Shown here one piece after another: positions 34,302 to 43,715 of a stretch of DNA of 64,000 nucleotides; within the stretch, counting starts at the first letter, position 1, and the number at the start of each line of letters is the position of its first letter. A program made the position numbers and the translations under genes. Below the pieces are notes generated by a model. It was not told where the DNA came from and ran no database searches. It saw nothing but the letters and a program-made list of their open reading frames with translations. Source of the DNA: Granulicella sp. S190 (GTDB lineage Bacteria; Acidobacteriota; Terriglobia; Terriglobales; Acidobacteriaceae); the NCBI RefSeq assembly GCF_009766095.1, contig NZ_LMUD01000047.1:191936-255935 (forward strand). The letters are read 5' to 3'.

Positions 34302-35666
34302 TTACTCGACGATGATTTGCGTCGGGTGAGAACCATTTGCCACTGCCACTGCGCAGGTAGGCAATGCGCCTGATGGGAACGGCGTATTCTGCACCTGCTT
34401 CAACGTCCCGTTTTGTGGGGCCAGTTGGAACGCTGAGACGTCGCCTTCTAGGTTATTCGGCACGTAGAGGTAAATCCCCAGAGCCGGCTCGACCGTTACG
34501 CACATGGGACCTGTTCCCGTTGCGGTCGACGCGGAGCCAACAGCTCCAGTTGGCATTCCTGAAGTGGCATCAAGCGTGTATGCCCCGACAGTCCCCGAGG
34601 AGAAGTTCGCCACATAGAGGAATTTACCTCGCGGATCGATGGTGACTCCCAACGGGAATATACCAGTGGCGAACGGGCTGTTGTTCATTGGGGTCAGCGA
34701 ACCATCTGCATTGGCAGTCTTCCCAAACAGCAGATTCTGAGCCTGATCGGTGACATAGACAAAGCGCGAAGACGGGTCCTCAGCAATAGCGCTTGGCGTC
34801 GTTCCCGCGCCAAAGCCCGTGGCTACAGTCTTACCTGTGGAATCGGTAGTGATCGTGGTTCCGTTCGTAGGAGTCAAAGCTCCTGTCGCCATGTTCTGCG
34901 AAAAGCCAAGCAAAGCAGCCTTCGGAGTCGTGATGCTCTCCTGATCTATGACGTACACAAAAGAGGTCTGGAAACCTGGCCCCGAACCGTCGGTCAAAGT
35001 GCAACCTGGATTACCAGCGTTATATGAGGCTGCAGGTTCGCAGCGCGGACGGCTAACCTCAATACCCACGGGCGTATTCCCGACCGGGACATAGTTCAGC
35101 GTGGGAGTGGAGGGAGTAGTTCCGATCGTCGTATTCGCCACAGCGGTTCCAAGCGAACCGTCCTTATTAATTGGGAAGATCGTTACACCGCCAGGTCCGG
35201 GCGCGGCGGTCGAATAAAGTTGCTGCCCTTGAGGGCCAAGCTGGTACTGAAAGGTGACATAGAGGAAGGCTCCTGCTGCATCTATCGCAACAGAAGTAGC
35301 GTTGCTTCCTGTCACGTTATAGGTGTTTTGCAAGTAGATCTTGCCGTCCGTTCCAATCGAATACTCGCCGATGGTCGAATCGTCGTGATTTACGACATAC
35401 AGGTTCAATCCGTTCGGCGAGGCTACCAAGGTGAACGGATTTCTTCCCGCTGGTATTGGAGAATCCGCCAGTGGCGTCAACGATCCAATCTGGAAGTCCA
35501 CTGCGTATGCATTGATTCCGCCGTTAGGGGAGGAACTCGTCAACGGTTTTGCTGTCGTTACGTACACATACGCCAGCGTGTAGTCGCGGCTGCACGCCGT
35601 TACGCTCACCAACGCAAAAGACAAAATCGAGGCCACTGTCCCGCGGCCCATCTTATTCCACTTCAT
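34302..35666 (-). CDS. Beta-propeller lipoprotein (lactonase/YVTN-like)
   Basis: A 454-residue protein from ATG 35666 (MKWNKMGRGTVASILSF). The lipobox VTAC gives a lipid-anchored Cys near residue 25. The rest is a run of beta-propeller blades with the usual 'YVYVTD' and 'LYVANF' strands (RFVYVTDQAQNLLFGKTANA, GKFLYVANFSSGTVGAY, IYLYVPNNLEGDVSAF), as in the 7-bladed lactonase-like family. Many Acidobacteria have numerous such lipoproteins; enzyme activity is unproven. It is a tandem paralogue of the next gene upstream on the same strand, 105 bases apart. Earlier codons to 35729 are not needed for the signal peptide. Confidence 0.85.
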   Translation of the reverse strand: MKWNKMGRGTVASILSFALVSVTACSRDYTLAYVYVTTAKPLTSSSPNGGINAYAVDFQIGSLTPLADSPIPAGRNPFTLVASPNGLNLYVVNHDDSTIGEYSIGTDGKIYLQNTYNVTGSNATSVAIDAAGAFLYVTFQYQLGPQGQQLYSTAAPGPGGVTIFPINKDGSLGTAVANTTIGTTPSTPTLNYVPVGNTPVGIEVSRPRCEPAASYNAGNPGCTLTDGSGPGFQTSFVYVIDQESITTPKAALLGFSQNMATGALTPTNGTTITTDSTGKTVATGFGAGTTPSAIAEDPSSRFVYVTDQAQNLLFGKTANADGSLTPMNNSPFATGIFPLGVTIDPRGKFLYVANFSSGTVGAYTLDATSGMPTGAVGSASTATGTGPMCVTVEPALGIYLYVPNNLEGDVSAFQLAPQNGTLKQVQNTPFPSGALPTCAVAVANGSHPTQIIVE

Positions 35667-35771
35667 GCTTACCTGACTCCAGGGCAAATCGTTTCCGCCC
35701 ATCCTGCTGTCCCGATACTCAGGATTCATGAAGACATCCCGTCCTTGTTCTCCAACTGCCGACCCGGCCAG

Positions 35772-37049
35772 CTAGTCTACGTTTCCGCTTATTGCAAGAC
35801 ACGTTGCTTGTCCCGTCGCTGTGAACTTGGATCCTCGACGAAGATCTGATAATTGGCCGAGCGTTGAGATCTGCTTACCTGTTACAGTCCCATCGCCATT
35901 TGAAGTGTAAACATATTGATTGGACGGATCCTCCGCCATACAGACTGGACCTGCTCCGACTGTATAGGGATTATTGCCAGGATCGCTCAACTCCTGCAGG
36001 GTTGAATTCGTTTGAATCGTAAATGCTGAGATCGAACTGTTAGGATTCGTTGTATCGGTCGTCGACTGATTTAGCACATACAAGTGTGTGGAAGTCTTCT
36101 TCTCTACCAACGAATAAACCGGATTTGCAGCAGGCGCAATGTTCGCCACCGCTCCGCCAGTAATTGTATTCAACGAGCATGTGGCAGCTCCAACCGTGTA
36201 GGGAAGAACCTGTCCAGGGCTGTTCTGGTTAGGTGCTCCTGCATCGGTGATATAGATGCCGCTTCCACCCGCGATAATCGAGGTAGGCGTTACCGCTCCC
36301 GAATTGAACTTCTGTGTGGTCGTGAATGTCAATTGCCCGGCTGTCCCTACCGCGTAAGGAGAAACCGTCTGGTCCGCCGTGTTCAGAGTAAACAGGCATC
36401 CACCCGAAACCGCCATCATTGTCGGTGTTTGACCCACCGCGAAGTAAGTCTGCTGCAGGCCAGTATTTCCCTGCGCCTTGACCTGCTGGTTGAGCACCAA
36501 TGTTAGCCGACCGGTATTCGGATCAATCGAGAAAACAGTGATGCTGCCATAGCAAGAAGTCGAGGAGAAGCCTGGAAGGGTCGAATCGCAAATCGCATCT
36601 TTCGCAACTTGATCCAGAACGTAGAGGAAGTTACCCGTGCTGTCGTTGGCTGCCCATACAGGAGTGGTTCCCTGACTTTGGAAGCACTGCTGGAAGGTAA
36701 GAATACCTTGGCCGCCAACACTGAACTCGCTGATACTGCCTGCGGTCCCGCAAGGGAGGCCAGCAGCTGGGCCGTTGCCGCCGCCCTTATTCACGACGTA
36801 TACAAATCGGCCGCCGGGCTTCACCACGATCGAGACGGGATTAGCTCCGCCGGAAGTAAACGGCGAATGAGGAATCGCTGTCAGGTTTCCCGTAAAGTCA
36901 TCGATCTTGAAGCCTGCGATCTGGTTGTATTGCGTTCCAAGAACCCACATGAACCCGATCGTGCCGCCACCGCACGCTGTCATGCCTAGACCCATCGCCA
37001 CGGACACTACCAAGGCCATTGAAACCCGGCCAATCCTGCTCAACTTCAT
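35772..37049 (-). CDS. Beta-propeller lipoprotein (lactonase/YVTN-like), tandem paralogue
   Basis: A 425-residue protein from ATG 37049 (MKLSRIGRVSMALVVSVAMG). Lipobox MTAC is followed by GGG. Blades include RFVYVVNKGGGNGPAAG, NFLYVLDQVAKDAI, THLYVLNQSTTDTTNPN and QYVYTSNGDGTVTGKQ. Same architecture as the neighbouring protein at 34302 but clearly diverged. Outer-membrane or periplasmic anchoring is expected; ligand unknown. A longer frame to 37175 lacks a suitable start context. Confidence 0.85.
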   Translation of the reverse strand: MKLSRIGRVSMALVVSVAMGLGMTACGGGTIGFMWVLGTQYNQIAGFKIDDFTGNLTAIPHSPFTSGGANPVSIVVKPGGRFVYVVNKGGGNGPAAGLPCGTAGSISEFSVGGQGILTFQQCFQSQGTTPVWAANDSTGNFLYVLDQVAKDAICDSTLPGFSSTSCYGSITVFSIDPNTGRLTLVLNQQVKAQGNTGLQQTYFAVGQTPTMMAVSGGCLFTLNTADQTVSPYAVGTAGQLTFTTTQKFNSGAVTPTSIIAGGSGIYITDAGAPNQNSPGQVLPYTVGAATCSLNTITGGAVANIAPAANPVYSLVEKKTSTHLYVLNQSTTDTTNPNSSISAFTIQTNSTLQELSDPGNNPYTVGAGPVCMAEDPSNQYVYTSNGDGTVTGKQISTLGQLSDLRRGSKFTATGQATCLAISGNVD

Positions 37050-37481
37050 GCGCTTCCTTAATCCTCGCCAGTGGGCGCTTGCCGTCCACTTTTTGCTGCG
37101 AGCAACTCTGTAGGGTACGATTCCTTCGCTTATTGTAGAAGCTGTCGCGACTTTGTGCCACTTGTAGCTGTTCATTCTGGCCGATCTGTCCTTCGGGGCA
37201 CGGTCACCAACCTTATGGTTACCGCCAATTCCCTCGCCGTAAAAGACGTCCTGCCGAAGCTGGATCTCTTTTGAGATCGGTTCTCTATCAGACGCGGCAA
37301 ATAATTAGAAGGTAGGCGGCATCGATTCAACTCAGCAGGCGAAAGGAGAGCCAGAGGGCTAGTGCAGAGCTTCGATGAGTCTCGCAGAATTCGGCCGGAA
37401 GGTAGAACTATGCGATGTTGCCGGAGACAAAAAAGCGGGCTCAGGCCAAAGCGTGGACCCGCTTTCTGTCTTCTCTTCTTT
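37050..37481. other. Intergenic region between beta-propeller and MCE genes
   Basis: No gene was found in 432 bases. The right end contains the MCE-gene terminator; the rest would hold the promoter of the beta-propeller pair. Confidence 0.5.
37430..37467 (-). terminator. Terminator of the MCE-domain gene
   Basis: AAAGCGGG and CCCGCTTT arms enclose a loop of about 20 bases, followed on the minus strand by TTTTGTC. It begins 15 bases after the stop codon. Confidence 0.65.
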
Positions 37482-38567
37482 CTAGAAAATCTTCAGATGA
37501 ATCGTAAGGTATTTTTTCGGATCGCTTCGAATTGTCGTCACTAGATCCGTACTCGCCGTTAACAGCTTATTCAGATTCGTGTAAGCGGCATCGTCGGTTG
37601 CCAGTTTGCCCAGCGTACCTCGGCCATCGTTCACCCCGGATACCAGTGAGTTCACCTGGGTCAGCGTATTGCTCAGATCTTGTCGAAACTTGGGATCTTT
37701 CAGCATTAAGCCAATGCCACCTTTACCCGCATCTGCGTCAGCGAGCAATGAGTTCGCGTGTGCCAGCGTTGAGTTTAGGTTTTTGTAGAGAGAATCATCC
37801 TTTAGCAACTTACCAGCAGTTCCCTGGCCACTATCCACTGTATTCGCGATGCTTTCCAACTTCGCAGCCGTAGCATCGAGGCGATTGTAGAGGGTATCAT
37901 CCGTCATCAGCTTGCCGATCGATCCGCGCCCTGCGTTCAAGTTCTTTTCCAGCTTCAGCAACTCGTCGACAGTATTATTCGCTTTGTTGTACAAGTCTGG
38001 GTTGTTGATTAACTGTCCGATCGAACCTTTGCCAGACTGAATGTTATCGACGATGATATTCATCTTCGCCAGAATCACATTCAGGCTTTCGATAGTTCCC
38101 TGGCTAGCCTTCACTACATCAGTCAGGCTAGGCGTCTCCAGTGTCTTCAGCACATCCCCATCCTGAAGCGGTGGGCCCACTGCAAACTGGCTATTGATAT
38201 CAACCACCGTATCGCCCAGCACCCCTACCGTCGACAACGAAGCCTTCGAATCTTTTTTCAGATTGGTGGTGAACTTGTCGTTCATCTTCATTACAACCTT
38301 CACGGGCGTCAGTTTATGCTCAGGCGAGTTGTCGATGGTCACCGACTTGACCGTTCCGATCGTTACACCCTCCAGGTTCACTGCAGCGCCCGTTTTCAGG
38401 CCAGCTGAGTTTTCGAAGTAGGTCAATACCGTCAATTTATGCGAAAAGATTCCCAGCCCCGACGAACTTGTCATCAGGAACAGAAGTGTCACCAGCACAA
38501 CTGTGGAAATCAGTACAATCACGCCCACCTTCAACTGCGACCACCGAACCTCCTGCTGGCTGGGCAT
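37482..38567 (-). CDS. MCE/MlaD-domain protein with five 34-residue repeats
   Basis: A 361-residue protein anchored by one N-terminal helix (LKVGVIVLISTVVLVTLLFL). Residues 45-130 form an MCE/MlaD domain (YFENSAGLKTGAAVNLEGVT, IGTVKSVTI, STVGVLGDTVVDI), which binds lipid in phospholipid transport across the periplasm. From residue 179 a 34-residue unit repeats at 179, 213, 247, 281 and 315, each starting G(K/R/Q)G(S/T/G).G.L, followed by an amphipathic helix; the last is incomplete. Such helices could form the tube seen in MCE hexamers. No MlaE or MlaF gene is adjacent, which is unusual for the Mla system. Confidence 0.9.
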   Translation of the reverse strand: MPSQQEVRWSQLKVGVIVLISTVVLVTLLFLMTSSSGLGIFSHKLTVLTYFENSAGLKTGAAVNLEGVTIGTVKSVTIDNSPEHKLTPVKVVMKMNDKFTTNLKKDSKASLSTVGVLGDTVVDINSQFAVGPPLQDGDVLKTLETPSLTDVVKASQGTIESLNVILAKMNIIVDNIQSGKGSIGQLINNPDLYNKANNTVDELLKLEKNLNAGRGSIGKLMTDDTLYNRLDATAAKLESIANTVDSGQGTAGKLLKDDSLYKNLNSTLAHANSLLADADAGKGGIGLMLKDPKFRQDLSNTLTQVNSLVSGVNDGRGTLGKLATDDAAYTNLNKLLTASTDLVTTIRSDPKKYLTIHLKIF

Positions 38568-38792
38568 AGCTCTCCTTTAGGTCCTTCTTGCGACAATCTA
38601 CCGACTACCGATACAACATCACACCGGTGTCTCCTGTCTGTCACGCAATTAGGGTGTCAGTAATTAGGAGGATACATTACCCTTAGTCCCGAGTACCTTA
38701 TGAAAACTATGGGGATTCCGTTGCGCTAAAGTGCGTTATCCCCATATGGATGCGTAAAGCGTTCGAATGGTTTCAAGTTCTTCTCCTCGCGC

Positions 38793-39173
38793 TTAGTCTT
38801 CCGTCACCACCACCGCCATGGCCAGATCACGGCTATGGGTCAGGCTCAACTGCACCCGCCGCACACCCATGGCGGCTGCCATCTCCGCGGCCCGTCCCCT
38901 AAAGTGCAATGTCGGTCGACCGCTTTCTTCCCGCCGCACCTCGAGCTCCTTCCAGGTGATCCCTCGGCTGATTCCCGTTCCCAAGGCTTTGGCACCAGCT
39001 TCTTTCGCTGCAAACCGGGCTGCGAAACTCTCAGAAGCATTTTTCTTCTTGCGCATGCAGTAAGCAATCTCTCCTGCAGTAAAAACGCGTTGCAGAAACC
39101 GTTCGCCATAGCGTTCGATACTCTCGTCAATCCGTCTCGTCTCTATCAGGTCCGTTCCGACGCCAAGCACCAT
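38793..39173 (-). CDS. acpS: Holo-[acyl-carrier-protein] synthase
   Basis: A 126-residue enzyme that attaches 4'-phosphopantetheine from CoA to acyl carrier protein. Motifs are the Mg-binding MVLGVGTDLIETRRI at the N-terminus and ESFAARFAAKEAGAKALGTG, both typical of the AcpS family, and the C-terminal QLSLTHSRDLAMAVVV. Normal length. It stands alone with divergent and convergent neighbours. Confidence 0.96.
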   Translation of the reverse strand: MVLGVGTDLIETRRIDESIERYGERFLQRVFTAGEIAYCMRKKKNASESFAARFAAKEAGAKALGTGISRGITWKELEVRREESGRPTLHFRGRAAEMAAAMGVRRVQLSLTHSRDLAMAVVVTED

Positions 39174-39345
39174 AAAAACCTCGCCTCTACAATCCTTCTA
39201 CACCCTGCGCTCCGAACAATCTGTCAGTCCGAACGGTCAGACTTCTGAAAGGATTCAAGCCATCTCTTTTCAACAGTGTCAACAAGAAACACCACGTGAC
39301 TACCGTACCTATAACAACCCCTCACGCTTCTCCCTTCTCGTTCCG

Positions 39346-39747
39346 ATGAACACTCTATCGGCAAGCATATTTTCATCTGCAAAGGCTCTATATCCCATGC
39401 AATTACTTGATATCAAGGGATTCAGCTACGAAGAGCGTCACGGCCTTCTCCCCACGCTCGTCTCAGCCTTTGCAGACTGCGGAGGCTGGATACTTAAGCG
39501 TAAGACACTTTCGCCCACCACCATAGAGTTTCGGGTTGAGATTCAGCTTCGCGCCGTTATCGAACTCTATGCGGCCATCATCTCTTCAGGCCTTGAGCTT
39601 ACTCGTGCTGGTCACCTCGGCTTTACTCATCTTTGTACTTGCCGTAAAAATCTCTCCACCCCAGCGGACCTTGGCCAGATCGTAACCGTTCGTCTTGAAA
39701 TCAGCTTCCTCGAAGAAACTACCCTTCAGGCATTTTTCGTCGCCTAA
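39346..39747 (+). CDS. Conserved hypothetical protein
   Basis: A 133-residue protein, or 116 if translation starts at the ATG at 39397 (MQLLDIKGFSYEERHGLL). No signal peptide or membrane segment. It appears to be a compact alpha/beta protein (EFRVEIQLRAVIELYAAIIS, DLGQIVTVRLEISFLEE). I believe similar short proteins occur in related Acidobacteria, but no function is known. Neither start has a strong ribosome site. Confidence 0.6.
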   Translation: MNTLSASIFSSAKALYPMQLLDIKGFSYEERHGLLPTLVSAFADCGGWILKRKTLSPTTIEFRVEIQLRAVIELYAAIISSGLELTRAGHLGFTHLCTCRKNLSTPADLGQIVTVRLEISFLEETTLQAFFVA

Positions 39748-39848
39748 GGAGAGAGTGCCTGATCTTACAAGCGCGTTTGTGGATGGCTAATTTGTTTTGT
39801 TCAGTTCTCAATAGCGCAACCGATCGGTTTGGAGAATCTGATCCTCAA

Positions 39849-40454
39849 TCAGCGTCCAAGTACAACCGCTGTCCTGCGATGGAGAAGACTATCAGAGTCC
39901 CCAATGACGAGTACTCCTGGCTGCTTCCACCCTTGCGTCAAAATTAGTCTCAAGCCGGTGGCATCTCCAGCCACCTTGAAAACAGGCTCACTCATCACCG
40001 AGTCTCCCCCCGCTATCTTCGCCGTAAGCCCCACGCCGTTCACTCCGGTTGACTCTTCCCACCGGCGGCCCTGTTCATCCACAAGATAAGCCTTCATCAA
40101 ACTTTCGCTCTGCGCCGATTCTCCCTGATTTGCGACTCGAACGGCTACTCGTAACAGTAGCCGCCCATCACGAATTAAAAAACCTCGTACTTCCTCGACT
40201 CCGATCACCGTATAGCACATGCCTCCAAAGCACTGAGGCTGACCCAACGCCACGATCTTCTGTCTCTGTCCAAGCGAAACTCCTAGCAGTACGCTGAGGT
40301 AAACCACCCATACAACAAAAAGTGACAATAATCCTCGGCGTACCCGCTGCCGCTCACTTCTTAGCTGCGATAATCCAATCCCCATCACTCCCAATGCCGT
40401 CCAACTCACCACCCCCACCAGCAAAAGCTCAGTCAGCCTCACTCCCCACTCCAT
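39849..40454 (-). CDS. Membrane-anchored protein with DUF4352-like domain
   Basis: A 201-residue protein with two N-terminal hydrophobic segments (ELLLVGVVSWTALGVMGIGL and LLSLFVVWVVYLSVLLGVSL) and a beta-rich C-terminal domain of about 120 residues (LLLRVAVRVANQGESAQSES, KAYLVDEQGRRWEES) that resembles the immunoglobulin-like DUF4352 fold. Two Cys in QCFGGMCYTV could pair. Function unknown. Divergent from the ABC ATPase gene, whose ATG is 24 bases away. Confidence 0.7.
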   Translation of the reverse strand: MEWGVRLTELLLVGVVSWTALGVMGIGLSQLRSERQRVRRGLLSLFVVWVVYLSVLLGVSLGQRQKIVALGQPQCFGGMCYTVIGVEEVRGFLIRDGRLLLRVAVRVANQGESAQSESLMKAYLVDEQGRRWEESTGVNGVGLTAKIAGGDSVMSEPVFKVAGDATGLRLILTQGWKQPGVLVIGDSDSLLHRRTAVVLGR

Positions 40455-40478
40455 TCGCGATAGACTTTATAAACGTAC

Positions 40479-41267
40479 ATGTCTTCTCATTCTTCCACGT
40501 TGTCCCCCCAGCCCGACCCGACCTCCGCAACGCCGAGTCAGTCGACGATCGCAGCCACCTCTACGGCTCCGATCATCTTGGCTCGCGACCTCGGCAAGAC
40601 CTATCGTTCCGGCAAACTCGAGGTCCCTGCCCTTCGTAAGGTCAACTTCGCCATCACTCCAGGTGAATTCGTCGCCATCGTTGGGCCATCCGGCTCCGGC
40701 AAATCCACCCTCTTCTATATTCTTGGAGGCCTTACTGGTGCCACCACCGGTTCTGTCCTGATCGACGGCATCGACTTCGCTACTCTTACCGATGCCGAAC
40801 GCACCAAGACCCGACGCGCCAAAATCGGCTTCATCTTCCAGCGTTTCAACCTATTGCCAACCCTTTCTGCGATGGGCAACATAGAGATCGCCCACGATAT
40901 TGCAAATCTCGGCTCCTCTAACAAGCGAGAGTTGGATCGGCCTCTTCTCGATCACCTTACTGAGATGTTGGGTATTCAAGGACGCCTTGACCATCGTCCT
41001 AATGAGTTGTCTGGTGGTGAGCAACAGCGCGTGGCCATCGCCCGAGCCCTCATCAATCGACCGGCCATCGTTCTTGCCGACGAGCCCACTGGCAATCTTG
41101 ACACTAAAAACTCTGACGCCGTTCTTAAGATGCTCCGCCAGTCAAGCCGCGAGCTCAATCAGACCGTTCTAATGATTACTCATAACCCTGAGGCTGCCCA
41201 GATTGCCGACCGTATCCTTCACATGCGGGACGGAGAAATTACTCATATTCAAACTGTCACACACTAG
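40479..41267 (+). CDS. ABC transporter ATP-binding protein, LolD/MacB type
   Basis: A 262-residue ATPase. Walker A is GPSGSGKST (residues 69-77), the signature NELSGGEQQRVAIARAL, and Walker B AIVLADEPTGNLDT. GNLDT and the general sequence place it with LolD/FtsE/MacB ATPases. About 30 residues at the N-terminus are low complexity (Ser/Thr/Pro). No permease is adjacent; the only such permease in the window is at 14703, so whether they pair is open. The neighbouring JmjC-like gene is unrelated. Confidence 0.93.
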   Translation: MSSHSSTLSPQPDPTSATPSQSTIAATSTAPIILARDLGKTYRSGKLEVPALRKVNFAITPGEFVAIVGPSGSGKSTLFYILGGLTGATTGSVLIDGIDFATLTDAERTKTRRAKIGFIFQRFNLLPTLSAMGNIEIAHDIANLGSSNKRELDRPLLDHLTEMLGIQGRLDHRPNELSGGEQQRVAIARALINRPAIVLADEPTGNLDTKNSDAVLKMLRQSSRELNQTVLMITHNPEAAQIADRILHMRDGEITHIQTVTH

Positions 41268-41473
41268 CTTTTATGCGACGCGATTTATAAAAATGGCGAA
41301 ATAGCTAATAATTGTCTTAATTAGATTCAGAGTAACTTGAGTATCGGTTACCTAAAAAAACATGCAAACACTGCAGAGATGTGTTGCGGGTCACTTTAAA
41401 ATTGAAGTAAACAGTCCTCCCCCTGTACCATTCGAGACTAGTAAGGCAAGATCCATTTGATTTGGGGGTTATC

Positions 41474-42325
41474 GTGGCTTACACGTATTTTCAACCAGAA
41501 GCTGAATTTTCTGATTCCTTTCGGCGAAAGCCATTCCTTTTTTCCCACAATCTGGACTCCAACGATTTGTTTTCGACGCAATCAGTGGAGAAGCTCGCCG
41601 AAATCTGGAGCCGTGACGATTCGAAGAAGGGTTTTTTTTATCTAGACAGAAAGTTTAGAGAGTGGGGAAGTGAAGATCATAGGGCCAGTCTTGTAGAAGC
41701 CTTTCGTCACTCTGACCTTAGTCGTATGAGAATGAAGCTCAGCTTTATTCACACTCAGCCTAAGTACGACAAGGTTCTCGAGACTATGACGGAGGAGCTC
41801 TCGGAGCTCACTCATGTCGATCTTCGTAAAGAGTATCGTGCGCCGATGGAAACGCTTTTCCTTACCTCGCCGAATGAATTTACTCCCTACCATATCGATA
41901 GTGAAGACAGTTTCCTACTGCAAATCCAAGGAACTAAGACTATCTACATCTTCGATGGAAGCGACGGCGAGATTCTTAACAACCTCGATATTGAAAAGTA
42001 TTGGGCGCAGAATGAGATCGCGTTTCGTGAAGAGATACGATCACGTGGAGTTCGCTTCGATATGGTTCCTGGAACCGGAGTGCACATTCCAATGCACTTT
42101 CCTCACATGGTGGAGAGCGGCCCTACTTCTTCGATGTCGCTTAGTATTGGCTATGAATCAATAGCTTTTGATCGTGATCTCTTCCGGGTTAACCATCAGC
42201 TGCGCAAGCTTGGTCTAAATCCAACCCCTCCGGGGAAGAGTAAAGTCATTGATAACACCAAGATGGCTGTTTTTGCCGGTGCCAAGGGGATCACTAAGAC
42301 ACTCAAAAATCTGCAACCGAAGTAA
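41474..42325 (+). CDS. JmjC/cupin-8 like Fe(II)/2-oxoglutarate oxygenase
   Basis: A 283-residue protein. The metal-binding motif H-x-D appears in FTPYHIDSEDSFLLQIQG and the distal His in GVHIPMHFPHMVES, as in cupin-like JmjC oxygenases. Such proteins hydroxylate proteins or small molecules using Fe(II) and 2-oxoglutarate. I chose GTG at 41474 because of the G-rich GGGGG stretch before it; TTG at 41462 adds four residues. A good terminator follows 50 bases downstream. The base composition is more AT-rich than the neighbouring genes. Confidence 0.82.
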   Translation: MAYTYFQPEAEFSDSFRRKPFLFSHNLDSNDLFSTQSVEKLAEIWSRDDSKKGFFYLDRKFREWGSEDHRASLVEAFRHSDLSRMRMKLSFIHTQPKYDKVLETMTEELSELTHVDLRKEYRAPMETLFLTSPNEFTPYHIDSEDSFLLQIQGTKTIYIFDGSDGEILNNLDIEKYWAQNEIAFREEIRSRGVRFDMVPGTGVHIPMHFPHMVESGPTSSMSLSIGYESIAFDRDLFRVNHQLRKLGLNPTPPGKSKVIDNTKMAVFAGAKGITKTLKNLQPK

Positions 42326-42762
42326 TTGGCAGGGATGTCTGGGATAGATAAATCCTACATTTTTTTGCTAAACCAAACCCCTGCTTTTGCAGGGGTTTTT
42401 CGCGAAAAGTGGGTTCGGGAGATGGTTTTTTGATGGTCAAATCGTGGTGGCGTGCGTGGTAAACGTGGTGTTGAAACAACACTTACTCTCTGCTGAAAAA
42501 TACGCCAACCTTCTAACTAATTTTTTTTGAAGGTTTGTCGTGGTACAGAGGAGCAGTGGTGTTCTTACACGTTTATGCACAGATCGCTGGAGAGAAGGCG
42601 CAATCGCGTGACCTCAACGCATGCCGACGTGCTTATGACGTTGCCATGCGTTGCAGCATATTTTGAGTTTGATATAACACGTGCGAGTGCCATCTTTCGC
42701 ATAAAAGATTTTTTGCAGGCGAAAAAGACGATGTCAAAACATCCGGGTTATCGAATGACCGG
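42326..42762. other. AT-rich intergenic region
   Basis: Apart from the terminator at 42375, no gene or repeat was recognised in these 437 bases. An open plus-strand frame from 42527 overlaps the antitoxin-like gene on the opposite strand and has no family match. Confidence 0.4.
42375..42402 (+). terminator. Rho-independent terminator of the JmjC-like gene
   Basis: AAACCCCTGC and GCAGGGGTTT are exact reverse complements around a TTTT loop, followed by TTCGC. Confidence 0.85.
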
Positions 42763-42996
42763 TCAGGTCGGCTTCTCGATTTGCGATCCGTGCCGGATCA
42801 TGTTTGTTTTCTGCGGTATCGCTAAGTCTCGCGGCTGAGCGAACTTCTCCATTCTGACGATCTTTTCTGCGATGGCCAGGCTGATGAAGTGGTTGAGCGA
42901 TATTCCGTCAATGTGCGCCAGGTCATTGGCCTGTTGGCGAATCGAAGGACATAGGCGGAGTGGAAAACTCTGGTGCCGCTTATATTCTTGGGTCAT
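42763..42996 (-). CDS. Ribbon-helix-helix / HicB-type DNA-binding protein (orphan)
   Basis: A 77-residue protein with a ribbon-helix-helix motif: beta strand SFPLRLCPSIRQQANDLA, then HIDGISLNHFISLAIAEKIV. This is the pattern of the DNA-binding part of HicB-like and CopG/Arc antitoxins. No toxin gene was recognised on either side, so it is an orphan regulator, a relic of a toxin-antitoxin pair, or its partner is unknown. AGGGAG precedes the ATG. Confidence 0.72.
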   Translation of the reverse strand: MTQEYKRHQSFPLRLCPSIRQQANDLAHIDGISLNHFISLAIAEKIVRMEKFAQPRDLAIPQKTNMIRHGSQIEKPT

Positions 42997-43715
42997 TCTT
43001 ACTCCCTACTGGTACTGCAACCCTACCCGCGTAGCTGAGAGCACAGACTTGTTTCTTTGCTGATTCTGACCGAATAGTTATAGAAATAGCAATAGCAATT
43101 ATTGGTTACGTCGGAGTTGGCTATGGAGGACTACTCACTTACTTGAGTGCTTCTTCCTAGCGTGAATGTAATACGCCGGACGCTTACCAACTAGATTTAG
43201 TTATCTCGATCTCCCCCAACAATGAGTGATTTCACCCAATAAACAAGCTGTGATATCGAATGTGATATCAAACGCTGGATTAATTGAAAATCCTTCCAAT
43301 CCAAAATCTGAGGAAAACGCTATAGGAGGTGACTGCAATATTTTGCGGTTACTTTTGGCACTTCTTTGCCTTCGGAATTTTGCCTTGGAGGAATTAAATG
43401 GTTCAGCCGCGTAGCTACTCCAACTCTTTTCTCGATTTGACTTCTGATCCCTCCGTTACCGACTCCTTCGAACCTGGAAATGACAGGTTTTATAGCAACA
43501 AACGGACATGTTTGACAGAGACTCTGCAGGCTCACACCTCTCAAAGTAAAGCGTTTGCTGGCAAGAAGTCACAGCCACATTCGTACTTTGCAGGAGCTCT
43601 AATAGCCACCCTCACATCGCGTACGTTCCAGCAGGGCAATCAAAAGCGCAAACCTGCAAAAAAGTTCAATTTTACCCACCCCATTCTTCGTCACACGGAC
43701 CCTAAGGAGCTTTCC
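42997..43715. other. Upstream region of the Ig-repeat lipoprotein gene
   Basis: About 720 bases without a certain gene. The frame of the Ig-repeat gene is open from 43398, but its sequence before 43716 has no domain or signal peptide and probably is leader. AATATTTTGCGG at 43338 resembles the core of the dispersed repeat. Confidence 0.4.
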
